Shown here piece by piece: positions 23,901 through 34,539 of a DNA stretch of 64,000 nucleotides. Source of the DNA: Eudorina sp. 2006-703-Eu-15 (Eukaryota > Chlorophyta > Chlorophyceae > Chlamydomonadales > Volvocaceae); assembly GCA_003117195.1 (NCBI GenBank), contig BDSI01000132.1:62001-126000 (forward strand). The letters run 5' to 3'. Positions within the stretch are counted from its first letter, which is position 1; every line of letters starts with the position of its first letter. A program made the position numbers and the translations under genes. Below the pieces are notes generated by a model. The model saw nothing but the letters and a program-made list of their open reading frames with translations, did no database searches and was not told the origin of the DNA.

Positions 23901-26900
23901 TACCGCTGCAAATCTGGTTTTCCCCCGTCTATGCGCCCGCATTGCAGGCACTGACCAACATCTGCTACTGCCTGGCCACGAGCAACTATTACAGCCAGGA
24001 TTTATACGAGGCAGTAGCAGCAGCGGCGGCGCCCCGCCTGGAGCGCTTCGGCGCCGCGCTTGCGAGCCGCCTGCTGTGGAGTTTTGCCCGCACTCGCCAC
24101 TACAGCCCGCAGCTGTTGACCGCCTTCTCCAGCTTCATCAGGTACGGCACGTGTACAGGTATCACCACTGGGACCGTTGGCCGTTAGCCGTGACGGTTAG
24201 TCGTTGGATTTCTTGCACACACCTTGCAGTAGAAACACGCATGCCGGCTGTGCGGCTGCGGTGCCGTCCGACGGAGCCGTACTCACACTCGCCCATCTCC
24301 ACCCGCCCTCCCGCCCTCCTGGCCCCACTGCCCCCCTCCCCTCACTGACGCATCCCTGCAGAGCTGCGTAACGCAGCCCTGCAGTGAAGCCCGCCCTGTA
24401 ACCCATCCCGGCTCTGATGCCGCCGCTGCCGCTGTCTTCAGCAACCCGTTCCATACCTACCTTTGCCGCTGCGAACATGTGAAACACCGTCAACGTAACC
24501 CTAAAACCATAATACCGTCCCCCAGGCCCCGCCTGTCAGAGTGCGGTGCCGCCGACTTGGTGTCGGCGGCCGCCGCCTTCGCCCACTTTCACCACTACGA
24601 CGCGCCGCTGTTCCAGGGCCTCGCAGCGGAAATCCTCAGCCGTACAGCGCCGCCGCCGCCGCAGTCCCAGGAAACAAAACAGCAGCAGTACGAGCGGCAG
24701 CGACACCAGCGGACGCAGCGGCAGCAACGGCAGCAACATCAGCAGCAGGAGGAGGAGGACCAGCCGCAGTTGCTGCTGCTGCCGCCCCGGGCGCTTGTGA
24801 ACCTGCTGTGGTGCTTCACGGTGCTTAGTCATGTGGACGAGAAGATGTTGGGGGCGCTGCTACAGCGGCTGCAGCGGGTGGACGTCCGAACGCTGGCCGT
24901 ACCGGGTGAGGGCGGGCCTCGAGCGGGGGGGAGCGACAGCCTGAGTGCGAGTGCGGTTCATGGGGTGCAAAGCGAGATCCAGATCCCAAGATAGGTTGGA
25001 TCTTGGATTGTGCCAGGACGCTCTGGACCATGAAGATTCGTTGGCTGGCTGGTTGCGCGGCTGGTGGTATGGGATGCGGACTTATGGGGGCAGATCCCGG
25101 GGGCCAGCGGGGGCCAGTGGGGGCTACAAGGAGAAACGGGCGGGCCGTGGGTCTCGCGCTCTGCTTGACGGTCCGGATCGGAGTCCGGTCGGGCGCGGGT
25201 GATGCCGGCCGAGATGCCGACCGGTTCGTGCTCCGTGGTGGAGGTGAGGAGGCGTTTCCGTCACTGTGGGGTTTCCCGTCACTTGATTGGCCCGATCAGC
25301 CCCAGGGCCACCAGGGTCTCACCCGTCCACCCACCCACCCGCCCGGGTCACCCTGGCCCCCGACTGCCACCCCGCAGCGCTGGTGCAGCTGTGCCAGGCG
25401 CAGGTGATGCTGCAGGTGAGCTGCGGGGGAGGTGGGGGCTGGGAGGGGAGGAGAGCGTGGGGGAAGAGAGGGTTGGAGGAGGCGGGGCCGGCAGGGGAGA
25501 GGCGGCAGGGGAGAGGCGCGGGATACTGCAGTCAGTGCCTTGGCGGCACCGATGCGGCTTCCCCCCCCTGGAGGGCCCCTTCCAGGAGCACATCGACGCT
25601 ACCCACTGCAAACGGCGATCCCTCCCTCCCTCCCTCGCAGGACCTGTACGGCGGCATCATCAAGCCGCCTGAGGTGCTGACGGCCCAGCAAATGGAGGTA
25701 CGGCACGGTACGGGCCGTGAGACGGGGAGCAGGCCCGGGGCCCTGGGTGAGCTGATGGTCGGTCTGCAGGGCCCGGAGAGGGCTCTCCTCCTGCCCCACC
25801 CCGCGGGCGCACTCGCCCCCACACGCGCTCAGCAGGTGCACCCGTGGGGGCCGCATGACCGCACCCGCCCCCACACACGCTGGGAAGTGGGTCGCCCGCA
25901 CCCGCTCGCTGTGGATATGGGCACACGCGCGGGTGGGGTCCATAACTCCGCCGTCTTGACGCTGTCATGGTTGTCCAGACTAGCCTTGCCTCGCCTCCTC
26001 CGCGCCCTCCCCTCCCTGGCGCCCTAATTCGACCGCCCGCCGCACGGCATGTCATGTCCCTGTCCGCGCACCGACGACTGCCCCACGGGCCTGCCGACCC
26101 CGACATTCCAAGTTACCCACCCCATACACACGCCGCCTCCCCTGCCTGCCACGCCAACACCCCACCCCACCCCGCACCCCGAAAACACATCCCGAACGGC
26201 GGCAGTTCGCCCGCGCCACCTGGCAGCGAGTCTCCTCAGGCGCCACCACCATCTCCCGGCTGCAGCGGGACGTGGTGGCGTGTCTGCGGCGGCTGGGTTC
26301 GGAGCCCCGTTGTGAGCGAGTGACCCTGGACGGCCTCTTCACCATTGACACCTCCCTGGAGTGGCAGGGAAGGCGAGTAGCCGGGGCTGGGGGGCCCTGG
26401 GCGGGGAGCGGAGGGGGGGGGCCTCGGCGCGGGGAGGGAGGTTTTCGGACGGCCATGTGCGCGGGGCTGGGCATGCAGTGCATTGATCGACGAATGAATG
26501 GATGCATGCATGAATGAATGGATGGATGTGTTACAGCGCACCTCACCAGGGGGGGGGTGGTCAGTCGGTGGGCGATTGATCCTCATAGCTCACGGTGTAA
26601 TGGATAGTAAATCTGCAACGCCCAGGGTAGTCATCCAAATGTGAGCGACACGTCTCTCCCTCCCCGCCTCCCCTCCCACGCTTCCCTCCTGGCAATACCT
26701 TCCTCTCTGTACCCCGTCCAACGCGCCCCGGACTTCGTCCCCTCTCCCTCCTGCCCCGCCCCGCCCCCGTATCCACCCCCCCCTGTCCGCGCTGCAGGCG
26801 GGTCGCGGTGGAGGTGGACGGCCCCTCCCACTTCACGTGCTCACGTCCCTTCAGGTAGGCGCCGGACCAGACCGGACCGGACCTGCTGGGGGCCATGGTA

Positions 26901-27375
26901 GGCAGGGGCTGTGGGTTCTATTGGAAAACACCCAGACACACCCAGCTCCTCTGGGTAGCGGCGGCTGAGGGGCCGGGGACCGGATGCCGGCATACGGCCG
27001 AGCGAGCCGCCGAGCCGCCAGCCGGGCAATCCCCGCCGGACTCCCTTTGCAGGCCTCCCTCAGAGGACGGCATCGCAGGGCGGGCGCTGGCCTGTACGAC
27101 ATTACATTGTCGTTTCTAATTGCCTCCAGCCATGGACACTCCGGCCATTGACACTCCGCCCAACTGCCGGACCGCCTAACTGCCTAACCGCCAGGCCGTT
27201 GGGTCGCACGCTGGCGAAGCGGCGCTGTCTGGAGATGCGGGGCTGGCGGGTGCTGTCGGTGCCGGGTCACGAGTGGCGGGCGCTGGGCGGTGACCCGGCC
27301 ACCGAGGACCGGTACATGCGGGCGGCCCTGGACGGGGTGCTGTGGAGGAGCCATGTGCTGGAGGGGCTGACGTGA
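20921..27375 (+). CDS. RAP-domain helical-repeat protein, likely organelle RNA metabolism, 10 exons
   Basis: Exons: 20921-22087, 22602-22702, 22910-23705, 23948-24141, 24526-24905, 25378-25415, 25641-25697, 26206-26372, 26798-26854, 27195-27375. Phases agree and give 1045 aa. The C-terminus (about 949-1040) is a RAP domain: VTLDGLFTIDTSLEWQGRRV, VAVEVDGPSHF, then GRTLAKRRCLEMRGWRVLSV and HEWRAL. Upstream are repeats of the LxNxLWAxAxLG type: LSKLAWALAKLG, LCNTLWAFATCG, VSNLFWSFCTLG, LANVAWALVTTG, LTNICYCLATSN, LVNLLWCFTVLS. This is the FASTK/OPR/HPR architecture of algal nucleus-encoded factors acting on chloroplast or mitochondrial transcripts. Ala/Gly-rich runs interrupt the repeats. The start ATG at 20921 is the first in frame; a basic, Ser/Arg-rich N-terminus could be a transit peptide. 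Exon 8 ends at a GC donor (AG|GCGAGT), needed to join the RAP halves. The RNA target cannot be inferred. Confidence 0.9.
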
Positions 27376-28239
27376 GGGGCAGGAGGGGCAGGAGGAGGAA
27401 TGGGAGCGTGTAGAGGGAGGAGGAGGAGATGAACGGGGACAGCAGGAGGAGGAGGTGGAGAAGGAGGGAACGGGGGTTGTGGGGAGAATTAGTGAATGCG
27501 TGAAGGTCCCCGTAGCGGTGGGGCGGACAGTGTCCCATGTTAAACCGGTGCTGTGGTACTAGCCTCAATGCCGCCGTACATGCTGTCGTACCTGGTGCTT
27601 TCAAGAGGACATCGCGGTCGCTTCTTCTAAACCCTAGAAGATCACCTCACTTTATTTCAGAGCGGCGCACTTTATTTCAGAGTGGCCCGCTGGCTCCAAA
27701 GCGCAATGCCGACGCTCGTAGGAGACACACGGGGCGCGACCTGCGTCGTTTCATACGCATCGCGTGCCACGCGTAGCATGCGTCAAAGACTTACCGTTAG
27801 ATCCATTGTCGTCGATGACCCGTGGCGTCCTACTGAAACACGATTTATCCACAGCCATGAGACTACCAAAACACTAGATCCTCTTGTGCGAATTCACCCG
27901 AGCAAGTGTTGCTCTTCAGGGCTGAGGGCTGAGGGCAACACCGACATCGGCAAACTGCCCGGCTGGCTCTTCCCCCCACCAACAGGCAGGTGGGTGACAG
28001 CGCTCGACACACAGCGGTGACCCACATTCGTATCCGGTATCCGGTAGCTGCAACACACCAACAACGCGGGAGTGGCCTTGACTAACACCGACGTTTTGAC
28101 GTACATACACGGCGGGCAGGATACCGTACCGGGGAACCTGCGGATGTCCTCCAGGTCGCAGCCCCTTGCGTACGACAAAAGGCTGTGTCGCTCCACAACA
28201 AGGCAGAAGACCTTCGCTGCCGTCTTCCGTCCAGACGCC

Positions 28240-28400
28240 CAAACCCAAACCCAAACCCAACTTACACCATGTCATCCGACGCACAGCGTTCCCAGGATTT
28301 GAACCCGCCACCCAACCAACGGTTGGGTGCTGCCGGAGGAGCACCACCGCACTTCATCCCAACATTTTGCCTCACTGTCCGTAACCCTGCCGATAATCTC
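28240..28400 (-). repeat. Possible tRNA-derived (SINE-like) element
   Basis: On the minus strand, GGGTTCAAATCCTGGGAACG matches the tRNA B-box consensus. About 50 bases downstream the sequence becomes TTTGGG repeats (3-4 units). No convincing A-box or full tRNA fold was found, so this is a weak call. Confidence 0.25.
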
Positions 28401-28552
28401 TCCCTCTCCGGACTTCCCGCGTCCCTCATCCCCTCCCCCTCAAGCATCCACATGCCCGAGCACGCACCCCCGCGCGAACACTGCCACCAGCTTAAACCTG
28501 CTCCCTGCCGCTAACTCCCAACGCCCGACCCTCGAGCCCGAACGTAGGAACC

Positions 28553-28796
28553 TAAATCTTCTGGCACTCCTCGACACCTCCCATCCCGTGTGATGAAGTC
28601 CGTGATGCCCGTGATCATGCCATCGCGTCCTGGGCCTGGGGCGATGTAGGACAGCGCCACCTCAATGCCGGCGGGCCCAAGGGGCAAAGGGGCGAGGGAT
28701 AGGGGGGAGGGGCGGGGGCAATGTAGGACAGCGCCACCTCGATGCCGGCGGGCCGAAGGGGCAAAGGGGCGAGGGATAGGCGGGAGGGGCGGGGGC
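28553..28796 (-). pseudogene. Exon-like segment with a 77-bp tandem duplication
   Basis: On the minus strand a frame reads GIEVALSYIAPGPGRDG then MITGITDFITRDGR before a possible GT donor. The upstream 77 bp (pyrimidine tract plus the GIEVALSYIA-coding part) is duplicated with a few changes (28642-28718 and 28719-28796). This looks like an exon with its acceptor region, duplicated and orphaned. No flanking exons were found and the protein family was not recognised. Confidence 0.3.
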
Positions 28797-28852
28797 AAAC
28801 GTCAATAAACAGCTTGGTAGCGCATGGGGCAATACCGCACACACATACAGAC

Positions 28853-28874
28853 ATACACACACACACACACACAC
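28853..28874. repeat. (CA)n microsatellite
   Basis: Short, slightly interrupted run of CA units in a gene-poor interval. Confidence 0.85.
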
Positions 28875-29858
28875 CGATATTCGCCCTGCGATGTTGACGC
28901 CTACGTTTGCTGGCTGTGCTTTCTTTAGCTGTCGCTGCGCTGTTAGGTTCGCTGCACTTTGGCGGTGGCGGTTGCTGCTGTCGGTTTGTCGTTTGACTCG
29001 GGGGTGCGACACTTGCAGAGCCTGTGGAGGACGTGACGTGCCTTAGCTTGCATCACCCACCGATTGTGACTCGTGCCGCGCGTTGGTCCGGACTTGATCG
29101 CAGCGTGGGCGTGCAGGTTCAAGATAGGTAGGCCTGCAGGGTGGCGACGCGGGTGGGGAAGGCCGGCGCGAGGGACGTAAATGTGGTTACGTTATCGGGA
29201 CATGGAACGAAGGAAAGCTCGCGCAAATAACGGTTTGGCCGCCGTCAAATATTCGTCCCAAACTATCAATTTCCACCCACAACATGCTACTGAAAACGAA
29301 AGTTGGCGATAGAGCTGAATAATTCTGGATGGCGACAGCACCGTCTGTAATGCAGCCCCTGGCAACCCGCCAACGTAATGCGCGGGCGGCTTAAAACCGG
29401 AACCTCACCTTCACAAGGAAATCATGTAGCCGCGACCAAGATGAAGTCCATCGACTGGGCCCAACCCAAGACTTGCGCCTCGGAACGCGAGACAAGGACC
29501 TGCTGAACGCTTCCAGAATGGAAAGTATATTGCAAGCTGATCGCACTTAACGTATATACGACATCGTGCATCGTATGCAGAAGGACATGCAGGGCGAGAC
29601 TGCTTCGGGGCCATGGAACGACTCAGCTGAAGCGAGAGTGCAATAAGAAAATTGTACGAGGGCTGGTCTTACAATGACTTAGTATTCCTGCAGCCATATG
29701 GTGAAAAAGGAGGCAAACGGCAAGGTTATGTAGGATGTCCGGCGTACCCGGACGGAAGTTCGCTGCCGTGCTAATACCGGCTTCTCTGTCAGACGAATCT
29801 GTCTTACGAGATCGCTGTTGCTGGTTCGTATACACTATTGGCAAGGACAAATGCCTGA

Positions 29859-29971
29859 CAAGATGACAAGGACAGTACTGCTCTTGGGTTTTGGGGGACG
29901 TGCACTCTCACAACGCAGCTTGCGGATCAGCGATAAGTCCAGTTTACCTATTGTTTGCTCGATAACACTGA
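29859..29971 (+). repeat. Diverged direct duplicate, unit A
   Basis: Shares CAAGATGACAAGG, then ACGCAGCTTGCG, TTTGCT and GATAACACTG, in the same order with a unit at 30013-30136. Confidence 0.75.
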
Positions 29972-30012
29972 AAAAACCGGACGAAAGGTCACTGAGAGTG
30001 GCACATGTCGAA

Positions 30013-30136
30013 CAAGATGACAAGGTCATCCGCAGTACGAGTTTTCAGCTGGTTTTTGGTGTTAACGCACTCTAACCACGCAGCTTGCGAGTCAGCGGTA
30101 AGATCATCTCACCCAGTGTTTGCTGGATAACACTGG
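30013..30136 (+). repeat. Diverged direct duplicate, unit B
   Basis: Partner of the unit at 29859, offset by 154 bp. Long matching islands are separated by substitutions and small indels. Confidence 0.75.
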
Positions 30137-30232
30137 GAACGGGACGGAAGTTCGAGGGATGGTCCAGCCTGCGGGTGCGCCTCGGGCCTCCGGGCGCAGC
30201 CAACAGCCTTGGTAATCGATCGTCACGGCAAA

Positions 30233-30432
30233 CCTCCTGCTGCCCGGTCTCGCCCTTGCGCTATCAACATGCTGCGTTCTGCTCGTTCGCGTCGCGGCAC
30301 TGCAAACCAAAAGAGAGGAGCAAGCAGGCGTGCTGCGCAACTGCAACCTCGGCTAGCTGTCTCTGCAGTCTAGCATTGTTGTGCTGATTCCAATTGTCAG
30401 CTGTGGTTTCCCTGCAACCTGTGCTGGGGGGA
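30233..30432 (+). repeat. Dispersed ~200-bp element, copy 1
   Basis: About 200 bp nearly identical to 32415-32612, in the same orientation. Shared landmarks: CTATCAACATGCTGCGTTCT, GCAAGCAGGCGTGCTGCGCA, TCTAGCATTGTTGTGCTGAT and CAACCTGTGCTGGGGG. Differences are a few substitutions and two small indels. The ends are imperfectly inverted (CCTCCTGC... against the complement of ...GTGCTGGGGG), which could suit a MITE. It encodes nothing recognisable. Confidence 0.85.
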
Positions 30433-32414
30433 GGGGCCTCCATGTCCGCCCTCCCGAGGTCCGAATGTTGGGCAGGAGGCGACAAGCCGCCATGAAAGGC
30501 TGTCAGCTGATACGGACGACGGGTTCGAAGGGAAGAGTGCTGAAGGTGCACATCAGACAGTCTGGAAGCTATAGGCGAGTTCGCTGGGTCGACCAGCCTG
30601 CTACGGTTGTGCTGGTCGCCACTTTCCAGAGGAAGCTCTCCAGAACAAATTGAAAACATGATGTATTTAGCTTGATACCAGTTCTCAAGAGGTCGCTATC
30701 AGAACATAAGCAAAAGATGCTATGGTTGTGTTCGCCTCAGCCAAAGCCTACAACAGGCTGCCGATAACAACAAGATGAGTGACACCAAAGTAAATATATT
30801 GCGTAAGGCGGGGCTTTCGTGAGCGTATATATTCATTCATCCTTCCGCGTCTGACAATACAGTATCTAAAGTGTTGGACCTGTAATGTAAAGGATATTGT
30901 GCGGCATCGTTCATGAAAGTCGAGCGGGAACAGACTGCTTGAACTCGACAACTCCCAACTGTAATAACTGTCGCGTGACCGGACGCCGGTACCCAGTGCC
31001 GCACTGGCTTTGCAAACTGCCTGGACCTGCTGTCAAGGTCCTCTGTACCTATTTCTGTCAACCGCCATGAGTGAGAAATCCCATGCGCCCGTAGAATACG
31101 TCCTCAGGCCGCGCGGATACAACACGCAGCGGCGCGGGGCCCGACCCATACTGACCCGTAAATGTCGTACGGACTTGCGAGATATGGAGTGGACGCCGTC
31201 CCTCACTAACTGCCCACAGGACATGTACATGCACAGAGGAAGCCGTGGAAAGGGGTGAGAAGGCGTTACAGCAGCCCACCTGCCACGTGATCTCATACCG
31301 CCTCGCGAAAACACGTGTGCAAGCTCCTCCGTCGGCAACCAACCGCTGCCGCACATACACACCGGACGGCCATCCGAGTTGATCCGGCACTCGCAAACAG
31401 CTTTCGGTCTCAGAATTTCGTAGCACAAAACGCCCAAAGCGTCCCTCGCCCGAAGCACTTCACACTCCGGACCCAGCGCCCCCACCCACCCGCTGCTATT
31501 ACACCAATCTGCCCGCCGCGGAAGAAGCGAACCATCCATGGCTCGTCCTGCAGGTCCTTTGTGGGCCCCGTCGATATGCCAAGTGGGCAAGTGCTGAGCG
31601 CCGTAGCGCCGAGTCCTACGTACAAGGGTAGGACAAGCACACCAGACACCACGTGCCGCCCAGTGTCGCGACGCGGCATGCGCCATGACCCGGTCCCGAC
31701 TCTTTATCCTCCTCCTTCTCCTCGTGCGGCGTCGCCCACCTCCTCCCTGAACCTCAAGTGGAAAGGGATGATAGCTGTGCACCATTGGTTCCCCGTCTTG
31801 TCCACGTTCTTCGTGGTGGTGAAAACCACCGGCGGTTGAGCACTGGAGCGCATTCAGCCTACCAGTCCACAGCTCTGACACTTGCCCTAGCAAAATGCCG
31901 CCTTCACCATTACACCTGGGTGGGCAAACACCTGGCCCAGGGTCCGCCGCGACCCCGCGGGTCCATGCGCCACTCCCCTGGGGCCTCTACCAGTCCGCGC
32001 GCGCTCTCAGGGTCGACGCCTACCGCTGACGGGACCTGGAGAGGGTGGCACACTGCCAGCTGCGCGAGGGAGCTTCCTGCGGCTGTCCCTGATGCAGCTG
32101 CGTGGATCCGTGGCTAAGGGGTAAGGGCTGTTGTCACATCGCCCGGTCACCAGTCGGATGTCGGTGTCCGTGTGGAATTGTCGGCTGAACAGCTATAGCC
32201 CCGGGGCAGCGCAACGTCTGGTCACATCGGACGAGGATCCGCATCCCTTCTGGCGCTGCACCCGGCGTTTCCCTCCGCGGACCCCAAACAGCGCTGCTGG
32301 ATCATGTACCGCCCTCCCAACTCGCGCAGCACCGTCCCTGAGCCTCCCCCCGCACGTCCCGCAACTGTTCCGCCGCCCTCCAAGAGACCCGGTCTCCTCC
32401 TTGCTGCCGGGTCT

Positions 32415-32612
32415 CCTCCTGCTGCCCTTGCACTATCAACATGCTGCGTTCTGCTCGTTCGCGTCGCGGCACCGCAAACCAAGAGAGAGGGGCAAGCAGG
32501 CGTGCTGCGCAGCTGCAACCTCGGCTAGCTGCCCTATCAGTCTCTGCAGTCTAGCATTGTTGTGCTGATTCCAATTGTCAGCTGTGGCTTCCCTGCAACC
32601 TGTGCTGGGGGG
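32415..32612 (+). repeat. Dispersed ~200-bp element, copy 2
   Basis: Direct repeat of the element at 30233. The 2-kb sequence between the copies has no retroelement-like coding, so an LTR reading is not favoured. Confidence 0.85.
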
Positions 32613-34539
32613 CGCTGCGGTGCCACGTCAACACACGTGGCAGGAGGTTGAACAGCGGACTGCAAGGCCCGGGATGGGCTTTCGTCCAATCCCTTGAGGG
32701 GGCACAGCTGTCGCCGATCCTCGGGGATAGGGCGCGCACCCTTGGTTGAGAGAGCGAGGGGACAGAGGCCCCTTACGCCCCTCTCCCCCGTATCTGGGGG
32801 AGAGTGCTTCGGCGGTCTCCCGTATGGGGCGGGTTAGCGCCCCCGGCCAGTGTCGGCCCGGCAGATATGTAACGATTCACACCCACACTCCAGCCCTCAC
32901 CCGCAAGAACATCATCCGTCGGGGGTTAGGGCTGCAGTCCCCGGCCAGCGTCCAGACCAGTCCCATTCACAACGAGCACACCCCGCCGCGCACATCAAAT
33001 CATCAAGACACACAATCATGAGCCACCTGCCAGCGGCCCAGCCCTGTGCGCACACACACACACACGCGCGCGCGCACACGGGCGGGTTCCTCGCTAAATA
33101 CACACAGAGACGCACGCACCGTGTTCTACAATGTCCCAAGTTTCCCACCAACAAATACAACCCGCCCCCTTGCTGGTCGCCATCTTGCTTGCCCGCCATC
33201 CTGCGCGACCGCATGTTGGTTTGGTTCCTCCTGGTTGACCTCCTGACGATCCCCACCACCGTCATAGGAATCCCGCCACAGTAGCAACGCCACATCAATC
33301 CCGCCGCGGCAACCCGCCACACGCAGCAACACCGCCACAGCAACCCCGCCAAAGAAGCACGTGGCTGCCTAGTTGTACCTCGACGTGCACACAGTGGGTC
33401 TCCCACCTCAGCCAACAGCCATACGCATCCCCCCGGCCGACTGCATCCCCTGAGACAGCGCGCACTGCAGCTTTGAGCGCGGCACATGCACCCATGAATG
33501 ACGTACTCCTATCGTCGCGCAGGTGACCCGCGTTCGCCGCCCCCGAACCTTCGTTGCTCCCTCAGTCAGCCACATCGCAGCAGCCGGTCAGGAGGTGGCC
33601 ACAGGAGGGAGGGAGGCAGGCAGGCAGGCAGGGAGGGAGGGCTGCCGCGGGAAGCGAACCGAGCTCACCGCGAACGCACAAAGGCCACACACCACCGGGT
33701 TACTATCCCAAACACGCCAAACCCCACCGACCGCTGGAGTGCTAGTTCGTCAACGAGGAGCAGATGTTCCATCCCTTTGCCCCTTTCCCTAACACGCTAC
33801 ATCTACATCGTCTATCGCGCTGGACTCCGCTTTTCTCGCGGCTCAGTTGTCCTTTAACACGCTCGACAGCAACAACCAGATCCACACACCGACACCGATG
33901 CGCCGCCGTTGGGCGGAGTAATGCTCTTTTTGATGCAGTCTTAATGTTCGATTCGGCAGTGAACCAATTGTGTTGCTCAGCAGCACATTTGAGCTGTTGC
34001 TGAGGATGCGTTGGGTTGCGGTGGAGCAGCCCACGAGTCTGAGGGCGCCGCGCCCCCGTTCCCCGAAACGGAAAGTCCTGCCACAAAACCCTGACAGCTG
34101 CAGGCAAACACCCGGTCACGAAAAGGGTCCACGACTGCCTCCACCACACCGCAGATTCTCTCAAGAGGGTCCTACATCTCGCATGCCGTATAAACGGTGC
34201 AACCGTATTCAAACACCGAAAATCACCAGCGACGCCAAAAACTAAACAACAATAGATGACAACAACCACCACAACAACAACCATGTGACATGAATTATAA
34301 TCGTCGTTGCATTGCAACACTGGAGAGAAGTGGCCGAGCGCGCACAGGTCTGCGCAGACACGGAAAGATCATTGCCCCGCGATCGCTACTCGATCCCTTC
34401 CTGCAACGCGGACCCAATCCCGATCCCAACCCTTGGCCCGGGACCCCAACCTGCCCCGACGCCGCCTACAACCCCCCGCCCACACCCCGACGCACAGTCC
34501 GACCCACCTTCCTTCCGACTTCCGACACAGGCCCGGCCC

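Larger units (their letters stand above)
27376..34539. other. Gene-poor, repeat-bearing interval of about 7.2 kb
   Basis: No multi-exon gene with recognisable homology was found. Contents are listed separately: a duplicated 77-bp exon-like segment (28642), a B-box-like sequence (28240-28340), diverged direct duplicates (29859 and 30013), a dispersed 200-bp element (30233 and 32415) and CA microsatellites near 28853 and 33050. A 286-codon minus-strand frame at 31033-31893 has no domain. Confidence 0.6.

Noticed and set aside
31033..31893. 286-codon open frame on the minus strand
   Set aside because: No domain, no splice-consistent neighbours and a composition typical of chance frames in GC-rich DNA.
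30233..32612. Direct 200-bp repeats as LTRs of a retrotransposon
   Set aside because: The internal 2 kb has no gag, protease, RT or integrase-like frame, and the repeats do not show clean TG...CA ends.
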